Shown: positions 34,040 to 46,799, counted from the first letter of the stretch. The stretch: DNA of 64,000 nucleotides from Pararge aegeria (GCF_905163445.1 NC_053180.1:18218701-18282700); one strand, 5' to 3'. Notes: a model not told the origin generated them from the letters alone. Program-made: numbers and translations.

Positions 34040-34930
34040 TTTCGAGCATTTGTTTGAGCAAGACGCACGTTTCTGTCCACTCGGCCTGTATTTGACGACT
34101 CTTACCATTTAAGTAGGTTATCTAACGTGTTACAGGATTTTAACATAAAACCCCTCGTCATTACTGTTTTTAAAACTGTTTACTGAAAGCCTTACAAGGC
34201 ACATCACATGAAGGTACCAAAAAAAAATCTTCGTACACTTTTCATTATCAGGCTTCCAATGCTAATTATAAACCTTCGAAACGTGGCCAATATACATCGT
34301 TAGCATAGTTTGGGTTACAAACAAACGGATTCTATTCGAACATAATATTAAAATCTTCTTTTTACAAGTAAGTCAGTTAAAGATCCTCTCTAATCTTTTT
34401 GTCGGTAATGAGACTACCATCGGTTCATACAACGGTAAGTAATGAATTAAAAACCTCATAAATTATCCGAAGAGTTAGAGTAAAACAAAGTGATTGAAAT
34501 TTATGAAATTTATTCATTTTCTTTTGGTGTGCTTTAATGTTACTCTGGATATGATCAGAATATATTAAAATATAAGTGTCTATAGTCCACTATTCACTTG
34601 TAGACGGAGTCTTACTTTTATAATATTACTAACAACATCGGTAAGTAATTAATAAAAAACGTAATTCGCCGACTGATGAGTTGTAAAACAAAGATACTGA
34701 AATTTATACTTTTTTTTTTAATTATCAAATAATAAAATAATATCAAAACCATAAGTATTCAAAGTCCAAAATAAAAATAGGCGGATCCAAATGGTGTTGC
34801 CATACACTACACTATCATATATTACTAACAACATCAAGGATCCTAGAATAAAATACTGCAATATCAGAGCACAGAATAAAAGATAGGTAGATAAATTCTT
34901 TATTGCACACAATTAAGGGATAAATATAAT
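34040..34930. other. AT-rich interval, nothing recognised
   Basis: No coding signal or clear repeat. Two short segments (34430-34490 and 34630-34690, both with GGTAAGTAAT and AAAACAAAG) look like diverged internal duplicates. Confidence 0.4.
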
Positions 34931-34931
34931 A

Positions 34932-35240
34932 TACTAGCTATTGCCCGCAACTTCGTCTGCGTTTGATTTTGTTTTTAAAGTATTCAGTATCACTAAGCCT
35001 TAAATGAGTATAGTAGTATATATATATATATATATATATATATAACATGTGACTGTCAGTTAATTATAGACAAATAATTTGCAATAAAATAAAATTGCGA
35101 CTATAATTAAAGATCTAAGCTATCCTATCTCTTAAGTTGGACCAGAATGCTGACGGTGTGCCAATTTAATTTAAAATCGGTTAAGTAGTTTATCCATCGC
35201 GGACAAACATCGTGACAGGAGATTTATATATATTAAGATA
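34932..35240 (-). repeat. Family E repeat with (TA)n
   Basis: Starts TACTAGCTATTGCCCGCAAC; a (TA)n run at about 35018-35044; ends near CGGACAAACATCGTGACAGG. Confidence 0.55.
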
Positions 35241-36320
35241 TTGAAAACATAAATACTAGAAAAATAAAAATGCGCAAAGGCGGTCTTATCGCTTTAAGCT
35301 ATGAACCAGGGCCGCGGAGCTTTTGTTTGGGGCCCCCAGAACCTCAGGCTCGATAGAATTATTCTGTATCTCAGTGTGGCGCCCCGAGGGACGTCAAAAT
35401 CGATGGAATCTATCATTACACAAGCACATTCAACGTGGAAGAATGCATGAGCATCCTTGAATAACTCGTTTATTCAACACAGACAATCGCTCACTCCTTC
35501 TAGAGCTTAAGCTGACACCCTCGCCTGTGCAGCAAAGTGGGAGCATAGATGCCATTGAGGAAACGATGTGAGCTATGATATGACAGCAACACCCCTGGTT
35601 CGAATATCGCCCACACGGTCCTTAGATCTGGCATCATAGAATCAAACAAACAAACAGAAAACATGTTATTGCCGGTATTTAAAAAAAGGGTGTCCACTTA
35701 TATAAATATTTTGGTTACATACTAATTTAAACATTTACGTTTAAGTCGCCACTGCGGTGTAGGCCCCCCAAAGTCTCGCCAACGTCACGAGCCTTTCGCA
35801 TGCAATCCGGTCCACACCTCTGATGGAAAATATCTCCTCTCCTTTGCCGTCCTCTTTTCCTCGTTTTATTTCTTGGAACCCATTTCGTCACGTTTTAAAT
35901 CCACCTCTCTGGTTGGAACTGGCAAACATGTCCTGCCCAATTCCATTGTAAAATCCTTATCCTTTTTGTCATAGATATGACTATGACAAATTTTGTTATC
36001 TTTCGATTTTTTTTTATTCCTTACTCGATCTTTAAACCTTTAAAATGAACATGCTCCTTTCCATATTCTTTTCTTAATCACCATATTGCAGGTATAAGAG
36101 TCCTTAAAAGAAAATTCGCATTGATAAATCAAACATTTTAGGTTCAGTTTGCTTACAAGATCAGTCGAGAAACAATTTTAAAACTACCCTAAATCTGGGT
36201 CACGACGGTGATCGTGTCGTCAAGTCCACGGTTTATAGATGTATACGCCTTCAATTTCATAGCTTAATGCCTAACACAACATTATTCACGTTAACCTTGC
36301 AGACTGACAGGCTTTCTTCA
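35241..36320. other. Interval with a possible LINE tail
   Basis: 35270-35700 includes AGGCGGTCTTATCGCTT, a string also typical of LINE 3' ends like that at 48540, and a GC-rich CGCCCCGAGGGACG segment. The rest shows nothing recognisable. Confidence 0.35.
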
Positions 36321-36327
36321 GTCTATA

Positions 36328-36716
36328 CTTCCATACTTATATTATAAAAAGGTAAAGTTTGTGAGTTTGTGAGGGTGTCGGGGTAATCTCTGGATCTACT
36401 AACCGATTTTGAAAATTCTTACCAATATAAAGCCACATTGTATGCATTATTTGTGAGTGTCATAAGCTATATAAGATTAACCTGAAAAGTGAAGTTAAGG
36501 CAGCGTTTGCAAGAAACGTTTTCATTCGACCGTTTTTTCTCAGACTTGCTTTGTAATTACGACAACCACGAAAATATAATGTGGCTTTATATTAGTGAAA
36601 GAATTTTCAGATCGGTTTAGTTGACCCAGAGATTACCCGTTGTCTATTTGATCGCAAACACCCGTGACAATCTCATAACCTCACAAACTCTACCTCTTTA
36701 TAATATTAGTATAGAA
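36328..36716. mobile_element. ~390-bp fold-back element
   Basis: The outer arms (36328-36365 versus 36680-36716) and inner arms (GGTAATCTCTGG... near 36383-36440 versus 36578-36640) are inverted near-copies around a central segment. No ORF. The ends contain TAATATTATAAA as in family E, so it may be two head-to-head copies. Confidence 0.7.
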
Positions 36717-36719
36717 GTA

Positions 36720-39350
36720 AGAGTATAGCTTTCCCGTTGGGCATAAAACTCTTAAAATCCATACCTCGATTAGCCTCGGCTAATTCAAGAAAACTTGCAC
36801 TACCACAAAACTATAGCCTGAGATAGAATACGGTGTGGATACTCCTTGCACGATCAAATATTAGGCATGTCTGCATTGCTTACTTATTCTTTGAAAAAGT
36901 ATATTGATTTTGTAAAGTTTTAATGGTATTCTTCACCTTAATGGATTAAGGAATTTTCATTTCAAGCGAGAGGCTAAATAACTTGGCCTTTATTTGAATA
37001 TTTAGTTCATTATTCTCTTAAAACGGGTTCAAAAGGGAAGGATCGCTTTATACGAGTATTAATTGCCTGGGGAAAAAAATGTTTATATTGATTTGTTATC
37101 GCTGGGCTACGATCTCATTACTAAATTACTTTCTATCGCGATCAATACAACTCTTTGTAAAATTTTTCTTCATTTGCGTTCCTTCAGATCTTCACGTCCT
37201 ACTTCCAAGGTTTAACTAACTTAATTTTTACAATTTCCGTGTTTCTGTTACTGGGATAAAAAGTAGCCTCTTCGTCCTTTCAACTATTTTTTGTCGAACT
37301 GGTTGTATAGTCGTATACACAAACACTACTTGACTTTTTTAATGGTGCCTGTAAAGCAAGCATACTAGAAATAAATGAATTTTGTATTTCACTGGGCAAA
37401 AGCCTCTTCTCATAGAAGCGTAGGATATAGAGGGCTCGTTTCACATGTACCCGACAGGTGTCAGCCGCGTAATAAATTTTCGCGTCCGGTGCGCTCGACC
37501 CGTACATCTGACGTCATTCATATTTTCGTTTCTGATAAATGAGTTGCTTTCCGTTCCATGCAGCTCTGGCACCTCTCAAGCTTATTGCAGCCCTGTAGCA
37601 GAGTAATAAAGACGAAATACGACGTTCTACAACAACTAAAAAGTTTATTGTGACGAGTATAAAATGTTTACCAACCATATACCATAGTGGAATCTTAAAC
37701 CGTGTCATACTTATTATTGAGTAGTTCCGGTGGCCATCCGTGATCTTCATCGTCAGTTTCACTAAATCTATGAATTCTTATATCTGATTTCGCCAGAATC
37801 CCTCTAACATATCTTGACTTGATGAAAATAGGGCGACTTTCCAAATGGGTTAATAATTGATAAAAACATAAAAAAATTACAAACGGATTGAGAACCTACT
37901 CCTTTTTTGAAGTCTGTTAATAAACAGATATTCTTGAATAAATTAATAGGTACCTACCATATTTTGTGTTCGATTATATTAAAAGCTGTGCTTGCAATTT
38001 AAGACGCGCAAACACATTTTAACAACGCGCAATGAAATTTTACAGCAAAATTATCCACGCGTCTAGAGGAGAACCAGTGATGTGTCTTTATAGTCTCAAC
38101 TAAATATACTGAGTCTGCTCGCCTCAACCTCACATTTTATTTTATTTTAAAATTCATTTACTCTTTTTTCTTTGGTGTCTATAAAGTAAAGCAGGTTTTA
38201 CACTTGTCCACATTATTGCACAGTTTTATCCAGATTTATTGTGAAATAAGAAATGCAGCAGCGTACGAAAAAACTGACAGAGGAAAGCAAATATTCCCAG
38301 ATTTGAAGCAGAGACGTTTGCCCGTCCGGACAATCTTTAAATCGCAACATTTAAATTCCTTGGAATCAACTCTGTTGCGCACATAAAAGAACATCGCATT
38401 GACCACTATTGTATGCGTGAACGCGCCAGCCACACCAAAAATTTCGTTTTCTCTGCAATCTTGAGTTTTATTAAGAGAGGTAAATATGTAAATAAAAGTG
38501 CCAATTCAGTTTCCAAAAGCTTTGAATGTGAATTTGAATTTGAATAAATCTTGTATGTACAGAATGTATGTTCACGTATGGACATGCTTAGAGACGCAAA
38601 TCACGTTTAGCCAAAGTCTCTGAGACTTTGTATAAAACGCGTCTTTAACTTAGAGTTTAAGCTTTCGCGTAAATGTTGACCCCATTTGCTTTCATAAGGC
38701 TTCTATCTCGAGATGCTTACTTCAGCTTTTATGTTTCGAGTATCAGCTATTATACGATTTTCAATAGGATTCTCGGGTATTTATCAACCCTATCTTTTGA
38801 AATTACTTCTGTCAATGATGTTACTCGTGCCTGTATTTAGAACCAAAATTAACCGAACGAGGGTGTAAGTTTGAAAGTTTTCTTTATCTGTTTGTGTCAT
38901 TTTCGGAACGGCCCAATTTCGGAAAATTTCTTATTATAAGTAGGCAACAAAGGTCTTTTACTGTGCTAACATTTTCTTGGAAACCTACGGGGCATTTCCC
39001 TAGATGTGAGTTTAAGGTATATAATTAATAAATTTAGTATTCAGTATAGTTAATTTCACTTTTTTTTGATCACCAACCAGTTGACTAAAGAAGTCTCCCG
39101 TTAGGAGAGTTCTTTAGTCCAGCATTGGACTGCTATTGATGATGATAACAAATTTCCATTTGATACCTCAAGCCGTTGACACATGCATGGAGGGATGGAC
39201 AAACATAACAGTTAACCGTTCCGTTCTGTTTTTCCATTATGATGGTGGTTTAGAACTCTAAAAGATAACTTCATTGCAACAAAACATAAAGAAACAATAT
39301 AAAAAAAACAATGATATAAGTACATAGTGTTAGGATGCAAAGACGGCCTT
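36720..39350. other. Interval without a recognised gene
   Basis: Unique-looking AT-rich sequence. Both-strand ORFs at 37280-37762 and 38204-38433 are short, overlap each other and lack splice or family support. TTGAATGTGAATTTGAATTT at 38521 is LINE-tail-like. Confidence 0.4.
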
Positions 39351-39357
39351 ATATACA

Positions 39358-39520
39358 TAAAGTAAAAAATATCTTTATTCAAAAGTAGGCTCATGGATGG
39401 CACATATGATGCGTTTATCACATGAGTAATGTGTTCATGGTATTGAAATGATGGCGATAACCATATTCGTAACGCGCCCTGGCAATAAGAAGCATCTTTT
39501 ATCTTCTTTGATCTTTAAAA
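39358..39520 (-). mobile_element. LINE 3' fragment
   Basis: AATATCTTTATTCAAAAGTA, GCTCATGGATGGCACATATG, ATGATGGCGATAACC, GCGCCCTGGCAATAAGAAGC. Confidence 0.5.
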
Positions 39521-40235
39521 GGCAACCTAAGCGTAGGAAGCTATCAGTCAAACGGACAGTGGACGTTGCACAAAGTAAAAATAAAATAAACCTGTGTAAA
39601 TATAAATACTATATAACAGTAACAAATAAACAAATATTCGATACATGATAAATATTAAAATAAAAATCTAATATAATACAAATAATAGTTATTTTATTTG
39701 GTTTTATTTCGGTTCATCGGTTATTTTAGGTTATTTTTGTTAATAAATATAATTTAAGTTGAATGTAATTGAAATTAAAAGACGTTATAATATTTTAACA
39801 AATCACTTAATTATATAGATAAATTAAAATGTTTGTGTAATAATAATGTTTGAAAATATGTATAACGTATTAGGTAAGTGAACGTACCATTCAATTACAA
39901 TTTGAATTTGGTACCAAAAGATCTTTGGAATTTGACTTTTTCTTTTTGCCTGCCTTTATTACTCAGAGGTCTACGTTTAGCTCCCTATTATGCCAGATAT
40001 TCAGGAACGGGAATGGTCTCCGGATAAAGCTATTCGCGCAGGCTACCGCAAATTTATTCATTGGATCGTCCAACGGTTTACAGTTCCTGCGAATACCTCC
40101 TCTTTTTGCAGCGAGCTAAATAATCTCTATAGAGTACACTTAAGTTAATGCTAATTAATTGAATTCCATACTAATATTATAAATGCGAAAATATGTTTGT
40201 TTGTCTTCGCTTCACGTCTTAACTACGGTTTCCTT
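39521..40235. other. AT-rich interval with a family E end
   Basis: Nothing recognised to 40160. 40165-40235 has ACTAATATTATAAATGCGAA, a family E end. A plus frame at about 40013-40145 (REWSPDKAIRAGYRKF) is protein-like but isolated. Confidence 0.35.
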
Positions 40236-40404
40236 GTAATTTTTGTATAACATGCGCTATAAAACGCAGTTGGGTAAAATATTCCCCCTTACCAAGAATA
40301 ACAATTGCGTAAAAAAACAAAAAGAAATAGACTTATTTCATAATAAATATACTAACTTTAGGTGTAAAGTTATTGGCACTTTTAAATGTACTATTAGATA
40401 TTTC

Positions 40405-40715
40405 AAATTCAAAATTCAAAATATCTTTATTCATGTATGCCTATCACAGGCACTTCTGAAGCGTTCATACATATATGTTTACACAATTGTAAGTATTTTT
40501 TTTTTTGTTATCACCATCTCACAGTTTATTTATATTAGACTATGAAGCTAGAGCAATTCACATCCAAGCTTTTTTATCGTTCAAGTAATCCTTAATATTA
40601 TATTAGGATTTTTCTGTAAGCTTACGTTTTATATAAACTTTGAGAGACATCTCAAAGATTTCATTTGGTAATTTGTTATAAAATAATATACAATTGCGCT
40701 TGAATGAATTAGTAA
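40405..40715 (-). mobile_element. LINE 3' fragment, arm of an inverted pair
   Basis: (AAATTCAA)n tail, TTCATGTATGCCTATCACAG, TTGTTATCACCATCTCACAG, and the C-terminal coding remnant near 40560-40700, inverted relative to 40960-41430. Confidence 0.6.
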
Positions 40716-40959
40716 CCTAATTAATTTGTTTGTAAAATATTTTTAAGACATATATTTTATAATGCACTTGTTTTAATATATGTAGGTAAATTGAATCAAA
40801 TAAATGTAATTCCGATGTAGGTATTGAGAGATAAATTTAAAGATTTTAAAATAATGACAGTGTATAGTCAGTACATATTTGAAAATTTAATGTACGTTCA
40901 TAAAAACATTTCTATATTTAAGAAAAAATGTGACTGCAATAATTGAAACATTAGAAGTA

Positions 40960-41430
40960 AGAATAAACTTACAGTGCAATATACTCGGTTACATAAAATT
41001 CATAATTCGTTTAAAGGAAATTGCATACAATTCTACAATAACTTACAAATGGTCATCTTGGAGATGTCTCTTAAAAAGTTCAAAGTTTGTATTAAACGTA
41101 AGCTTATACAAAAGTCCTATTATAGTATAAAGGACTACGTAAACGATAAAAAAGCTTGGGTGTAAATTATTGCTCTAACCAGGTTGCTCTTCTAATAATT
41201 AAAAATGACATTGTGAGATGGTGATAACAAAAAAAAACACCCGGCTAAGTTTGTTGTGGGCTTCTTCTTAGACCAGGACGCGTTTGGAACCCTCGCAGCT
41301 TTAGTTTTAAGTTTACGAATGTGGTTATCGCCATCATCTCACTACCGTGTGGTTCTTATGTACGCATCAAAAGTGCCACCTGTGGGCCTACTTGAATAAA
41401 GATTTTTGACTTTGACTTTGACTTTGGTAA
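40960..41430 (+). mobile_element. 5'-truncated LINE, C-terminal remnant and 3' UTR
   Basis: The frame at 41056-41165 reads ILEMSLKKFKVCIKRKLIQK, then SYYSIKDYVNDKKAWV before stop. It is collinear with the C-terminus of the intact ORF at 50080 (MHTFKKCVKTHLVQ, YYTFDEFLNDKVEW). The 3' UTR ends AATAAAGATTTTTGAC(TTTGAC)n. Confidence 0.65.
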
Positions 41431-41585
41431 TTAATTTTGAAATTATTAGTAAACGTTGTGAAAACCTGTAATAAGCCGATCATTCACACATAGCTCAAAG
41501 CGTAGAACCAACCAATCAATTTGATTTTTGGCATAGAGTTATTTAAAATGACGGCTAGTTAGATTGGCTTTTTATCCCAATGAAC

Positions 41586-41799
41586 GGTTCCCACCTCTAA
41601 CTTCTCTAAGCTATGTGTGTTTTAAAAAATTAAAATATCACTTGCTTTAACGGTGATGGAAAACATCGCGAGGGAACCCGCATGCCTAAGAGTTCTCCAT
41701 AATGTTCTCAAACACGTGTGGAGTCCACCAATTAGAACTGGAGGGAGGAGACACGTGCCCTGCAGTAGACCGGTAATGGGTTGGTATGATGATGATGAA
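41586..41799 (+). repeat. SINE family B
   Basis: CATCGCGAGGGAACCCGCAT, GTGTGGAGTCCACCAATTAG, a deletion of the GGCCAGCGTGG block, tail GATGATGATG. Confidence 0.7.
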
Positions 41800-42172
41800 A
41801 ATTATGTGTAAATATTATGGCCTTTTAAAGTAAGTTATGTTGACCTTTACAAAATCCATAGGCAGCTGAAGTTGAACGACTTCGCAAACACACCTTGCTA
41901 AGGTTTCGCCACACCCTAAAAGAAAAGGGGCCCGGTTGGGAAGTGGCGGAACTTTGCAAGGATCGATATGGGAGTAGGTAGGTACATGGGGTGGCATACG
42001 TTTTGCAAATGAGCCCTAAAACCTCGTTTGTAAGACTGGCTTTTACCCGCGTTTAAAATTAGCTTTTTTACTTTCTGTATCTTTAGCTCACTCTATGCCA
42101 AAAAAACTTTGATGCGCGAAAGAGGTGAAAATCTCGGTCTTTTGATGTTTTCATAATAAAAATAGATGTTAT

Positions 42173-42466
42173 TCGTAAACATCGACGAATCTTAAGTGTC
42201 AATTCTGACCTCGACATTTTCAGAAGTCCTTAAATAAATCTTCACAGGCCTGCTTTGTATGGAGCGTAGACCCGACCACGCTATTCCAATGGTGGTTGGC
42301 GGTTTTAAGCAAAGAAACGGAAAAGAGCAACTGCCGAGTTTCTTACCGGCTTCTTGGTGGAATCTGCATTCCGAACCGGTCATACGGTCGATACAAACCG
42401 ACAGAATTGACGTTTCAAAAGTGCTTGTTGATTGCAAAGTAAGCCTATTAGAAATAAATAGATAGA
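42173..42466 (+). mobile_element. LINE 3' UTR copy, first of a direct pair
   Basis: AAAGAGCAACTGCCGAGTTT, TTCCGAACCGGTC, TTGACGTTTCAAAAGTGCTT and AGAAATAAATAG match, in order, the 3' UTR of the LINE at 49907-52265. The first half (42173-42320) is repeated at 42793-42990. Confidence 0.6.
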
Positions 42467-42792
42467 AAGTTTAGATTTTTTTAATTTTACTGCAAAAAAA
42501 TTTGGCTCATAATAAGTTGCCGTATGTTATATATGTGTTAACTGAACTCTCTGAAAAAGAGGTAGGTTTTTTTAATAACTTTAAATTCATACGAATAATG
42601 TAAACTATGATAATACAAACACAAAATACCACACCTTGTGGCAAGAATCATAGACAAGCCAGATTATATGAGTTGTCTAATATAAATCGATTAGTGGAAG
42701 GTATGCCTGGGAATCTTCTTCGATTAGGCATTACTTACTTAAGCATTGTCTTGTTCTTTGTTAGTAAAAACGGGTAAGTATTTATAACATAT

Positions 42793-42990
42793 GGAAAAAG
42801 ATGTTATGCGTAAACATCGACGAATCTTGAGTGTCAATTCTAACCTCGACATTTCAGAAGTCCTTAAATAAATCTACACGGGCACAAGCCTTGCCTGCTT
42901 TGTATAGACCGTTGACCCGACCACTCTATTTCTATGGTGGTTGGCGGGCTTAGGCAACGAAACGGAAAAGAGCAACTGCTGAGTTTTTAT
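42793..42990 (+). repeat. Second copy of the 42173 segment
   Basis: ATCGACGAATCTTGAGTGTC, CAGAAGTCCTTAAATAAATC and GGAAAAGAGCAACTGCTGAG match 42180-42340. It adds GGGCACAAGCCTT and ends at GAGTTTTTATATATATATTC. Confidence 0.65.
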
Positions 42991-43008
42991 ATATATATTC
43001 TAATATAC

Positions 43009-43042
<34 letters not shown>

Positions 43043-43080
43043 GTTTATAAATATATATTATTACATATATATTTTCCTCA
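42991..43080. repeat. (TA)n-rich microsatellite
   Basis: About 90 bp of TA/AT repeats, longest uninterrupted run at about 43012-43039. Confidence 0.85.
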
Positions 43081-43499
43081 AAGAATAGGAACGTGGTGGC
43101 TGAGTTATGGGTTAACTTACCAAAGCGTTCGATGGGGACTCGTTTCGCAAATGGACTTCAAAACTTTGTAGATTTCCTTAACGTTGTTTGATTTTATCTC
43201 TCTCCCCAAGATATATGAAGAGAACTAACCAACTAACGTTAAATTGTCTTACTACACGGAATTAAATGAAGAAACTTTAGACTAGATTACGAAATACCTG
43301 TTTAATTTTCTGAAAGTATGGTTTTGTCGTTTTACTAAAATAAAGCACGCTATTATCTAAGCTGTATATACTTCTATCTATTTATTTTCTCGGGTAATAA
43401 GTCACCAGTACGAAAGCTATACAACGTATACCTACCTATACCTATAAAAATATTTAATCAAAAGATGAATATTTATTTTTCCATTTAAACTAATTCAAA

Positions 43500-43765
43500 A
43501 CATTTTAAGTGTTTTTTTATGACAACCCTATTGAAGATAAAAGACCGACGAGCGCACAGTACCTACGCCGCGCGATGCGTAACTTGACTATAGATTAAAT
43601 ACGTTACGTGACAGGCTGTTTTTTTTTTCAGTAAAAGCTATTTTATTGGTTTTCTAAAAAAATAGTGGCATTTCGGTTTCACGGATAAGTCTCAGAGACA
43701 GTAAGTAATGTGCCTCTAACACCTGTGAAGTATTATTTCGGTTTTCATTTACACGTTGTATACAA
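43500..43765 (-). repeat. Repeat family F, copy 4
   Basis: Inverse of family F: ATGACAACCCTATTGAAGAT, CACGGATAAGTCTCAGAGAC, GTGAAGTATTATTTCGGTTT. Confidence 0.6.
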
Positions 43766-43879
43766 ATTCGTCAATGTTGGTTAAGGCGTTAAGCCTAGAA
43801 TTGCTAACAACAGTTAGATTACAAAATCGCTGCAAAAGGATAGAGGATTAATAAACCAGCTTATAATATTATAGGTACA

Positions 43880-44860
43880 TTAGTTGGATATCATTCCCAC
43901 CCGTATGCTCGGAGATTGTATTAAAAACGGGGATAAACATTTTGCCCTTTAACCATACAAAAAAAATGTCTCCTGCCCCCACTAGCTGTGCTGAGTTAAG
44001 TTTTATCAGAATCGATGCAGCAACATAGGTAATAAAGTAAATAAACAATCATATGATTTAAATTTTTAACTAACATGAAAAACCACATGTATGGATCTAA
44101 ATTTTAACATATAATGGAATCATTATGAATCCGCAGATAATGCTTTTCGTTTCTGAATGTTTGGGCATTCCGCTGGATTTCAGTTAATCGTAAAACTATT
44201 AGCTAAATCACTGCACACGAGAGTTCCAATTAAAATCCAAAATGGCCGACGCGTTAACGAATCGCGTATATAAATTAAATCTCTTACCAACGGGGGGGCT
44301 GTTAAAATTCACCGTTTTCCGCTTTGGGGCTTGAATATTATTTGATGGAAGTATTTATTGAGCACCTCTAAGCATAAAGTTTTAGAATTTTGTTGATATT
44401 TTCATAAAAAAGTATACGCTATAGAATTGATTCTAAAAATGTTGATTTCAAAAAAGGTATGGGCAGTTGGCTATCATAACTAAGACATAATTGCAAACCT
44501 ACCCACTAAAAATCATGAGTAAAAATCCCATTTCGTAAAACACTGATGTAAAAAGAAATACGTCAGTAGTTTAAAATAACTATTTTATTTATTTACACGT
44601 ATCCAATCATTTCTGGCGTACAACAATATATTGAAATGATGCGTACATTCCATGAGTTTACTTGATAATTTCTATCTATACGATATCATATCAGATACTA
44701 CTAAAATTCAAGAAATAAATATTTTCTACAATATCGTTAAGTCTGTGCAAGTCCAAGTAAAATGTAAAATTACTAAGTAGGTCCTACAAACTTTGTATAC
44801 TGTTCCCTTTTATATCGTTAAGAAGAAAAGTACCTAATAATTTTCTATAAATGGCTTTAG
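43880..44860. other. Family H fragment, then nothing recognised
   Basis: 43880-43995 carries AAACGGGGATAAACATTTTG and TGTCTCCTGCCCCC, as in family H. The remainder is AT-rich with no coding signal. Confidence 0.4.
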
Positions 44861-44865
44861 ATAAC

Positions 44866-45202
44866 TAGCTGTTAACCGCGACTTTGACCACGTTTTTTTT
44901 GCTTTTTACATAACATGTGGCATTGAATTTAGATTTAGTTCAAAAGATATTTTTAAATTTTTTGTTGTAAAAAAAGTTTTTATATTCCACTACAAGTTAG
45001 CCCTTGACTGCAATCACATCCGATGGTAAGTGATGATAAAGTCATAATAAAGCGGGAAAACCTGTTAGAGAGTGTGGTAGTCATACCCCTGATCGGTTTC
45101 TACGCAACGACGCACCGAAACGGTGTTTGTCGGTAGGGTGGTAACTAACCACGGCCGAAGCCGAACCAGACCAGACTAGAGAAAATTTAGAAATCTTTAT
45201 AT
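44866..45202 (-). repeat. Family E end followed by a SINE family D copy
   Basis: 44866-44965: AACTAGCTGTTAACCGCGAC, ACATGTGGCATTGAATTTAG. 44975-45202: CCACTACAAGTTAGCCCTTG, GATCGGTTTCTACGCAACG, CACGGCCGAAGCC. Confidence 0.65.
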
Positions 45203-45664
45203 TACTAGTATATTTAAAAATATGTCTTTTATTTGGAATCACCTACTACTACACTACGTGAAAAATACCTACATTTAACAATATAGATATCTCGTAAATT
45301 ATTCCGTCTCCCATTATGTGATTGTACAATGTATGAGTGCCAAACAGACCAGGGATTAGTGAGAAAAGCACTTAACAGAAAATCTTAAGATAACCTTTGT
45401 TTACAAAATAAAATAAAATGAAATACAGAACAAAAAATAACTTTGATAACAGCATTTAAATAATTGACACCAGGCGCTGCGCATTCCACAATCGTAGACA
45501 CTTTTTATGGCTAACGCGGGTCACAGCTGATGGAAATAAGCAGTGAATATTTTATTTTCCCATAATTTTTATGTGATCCATCGATTTATTACGCTACGTT
45601 TTCTTTGAAACTTCAATGTCTGCTTTGTCAATATTTGTTTATTTAAAATCTATATTTGTATTCC

Positions 45665-45940
45665 ACAAATCCTTCTAATATTATAAATGCGAAAGTTTGT
45701 ATGGATGGATGGATGGATGTTGGTTACCCTTTCACGCGAAAACAACTGTACTAATTTAACTATATTTTGGACTGCAGATAGATTATACCCTGGATATGCT
45801 GCTTTTGATCCCGAGGACATGTACGGTTTCTGCAGGATTCATAAAAAAGAAAAGTAGAAAAATAAAATAAAGTAGATTCTTCAAGTAGTAGGATACAAAA
45901 GGCCGTATCGCCAAGTAGCGATCTCTGCCAGGCAACCTTA
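45665..45940 (+). repeat. Family E end, (GGAT)n and a LINE tail
   Basis: 45665-45760 has CTAATATTATAAATGCGAAA then (ATGG)n at 45703-45719. 45900-45940 (GGCCGTATCGCCAAGTAGCG) resembles the LINE end at 48540. Confidence 0.5.
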
Positions 45941-45985
45941 GGATTAGGAAAACTGAAAAGAAATCAAAAAGGTGGCGGATCCCTA

Positions 45986-46396
45986 CTAATATAATAAATG
46001 TAAGTTTGTTTGTTACGCTTTCAAGCCAAAACTACTTAACCGATCCTCATGAAACTTTGTATACATATTCTTGGAAGTGTTAGAAGTAATATAGGTTACT
46101 TTTTATCCCGACATTAGGCTCGGTTCATTTGGGAGAGGGGATGAAAGTGTTTGACGATTTTACACCATAACTCTGACAAATTATAACCGATTGAAATAAT
46201 TATTTTTGTACTGTGTGTAGATCTGATGAATGTGGTTGGAGATGGAGGACAGAACTCCTCAGCGGACAGCAGCAAACCCCTAATTTAAGACTTAGCGATA
46301 CTGAAGACTTCAATTTTTTTTAGAACTACAACTAAATTGAATGCCACATTTAAAAACAAAATTAAACGCGGACGATGTCGCGGGCAACAGCTAGTA
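45986..46396 (+). repeat. Dispersed repeat family E, full-length copy
   Basis: Ends CCCTACTAATATAATAAATG and GTCGCGGGCAACAGCTAGTA. Interior TTTTTATCCCGACATTAGGC, GAGGACAGAACTCCTCAGCG. Inverted relative to 19651-20094. Only chance ORFs. Confidence 0.7.
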
Positions 46397-46477
46397 TACT
46401 ATAAACTATATTATAAATTGATATATATGCTATTAATACGAAAAACTACATTCTAATACATAAGCCAGACTATACTT

Positions 46478-46790
46478 ATAATAAAAAATAAATGAACTTC
46501 ATGCCATAATGAGCCTTAAAACTAATTTTGAATATGCCTAGTGAAGTCACTAGGTATATTAAAAAAGCCTGTCTTATGTTAATTTGGAGTGCATTCCACA
46601 ATTCAATAGCTTTAACAGTGAAGGAATGCTTGTTAAACGTCGTTTTATGGAAAAGCATGATCAAAGTCAGCGTACGATATGATCTTAGTTCATTCCCAGT
46701 CATCATAGAAATTGCAAACATAATAATGAATGCAAATCGTAATATCTGGAATAGAATCCAGCCGTGTCACGATCCTAACTAGATAAAGGG
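46478..46790 (-). mobile_element. LINE C-terminal fragment
   Basis: The open frame includes FNKHSFTVKAIELWNALQIN and IRQA, then FKISFKAHYG: the usual end of Jockey-type reverse-transcriptase ORFs (residues that follow the thumb). 5'-truncated, no catalytic motif. Confidence 0.6.
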
Positions 46791-46799
46791 GCATGCGAG

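Noticed and set aside
33714..34108. Three overlapping minus ORFs
   Set aside because: They overlap in different frames, lack splice sites or family similarity, and sit in a GC-richer block where chance ORFs are common.
36720..38440. Short ORFs on both strands as genes
   Set aside because: Mutually overlapping, no splice support, ordinary AT-rich composition.
40013..40145. Frame REWSPDKAIRAGYRKF as an exon
   Set aside because: Protein-like but isolated; no convincing acceptor and donor in phase and no neighbour to join.
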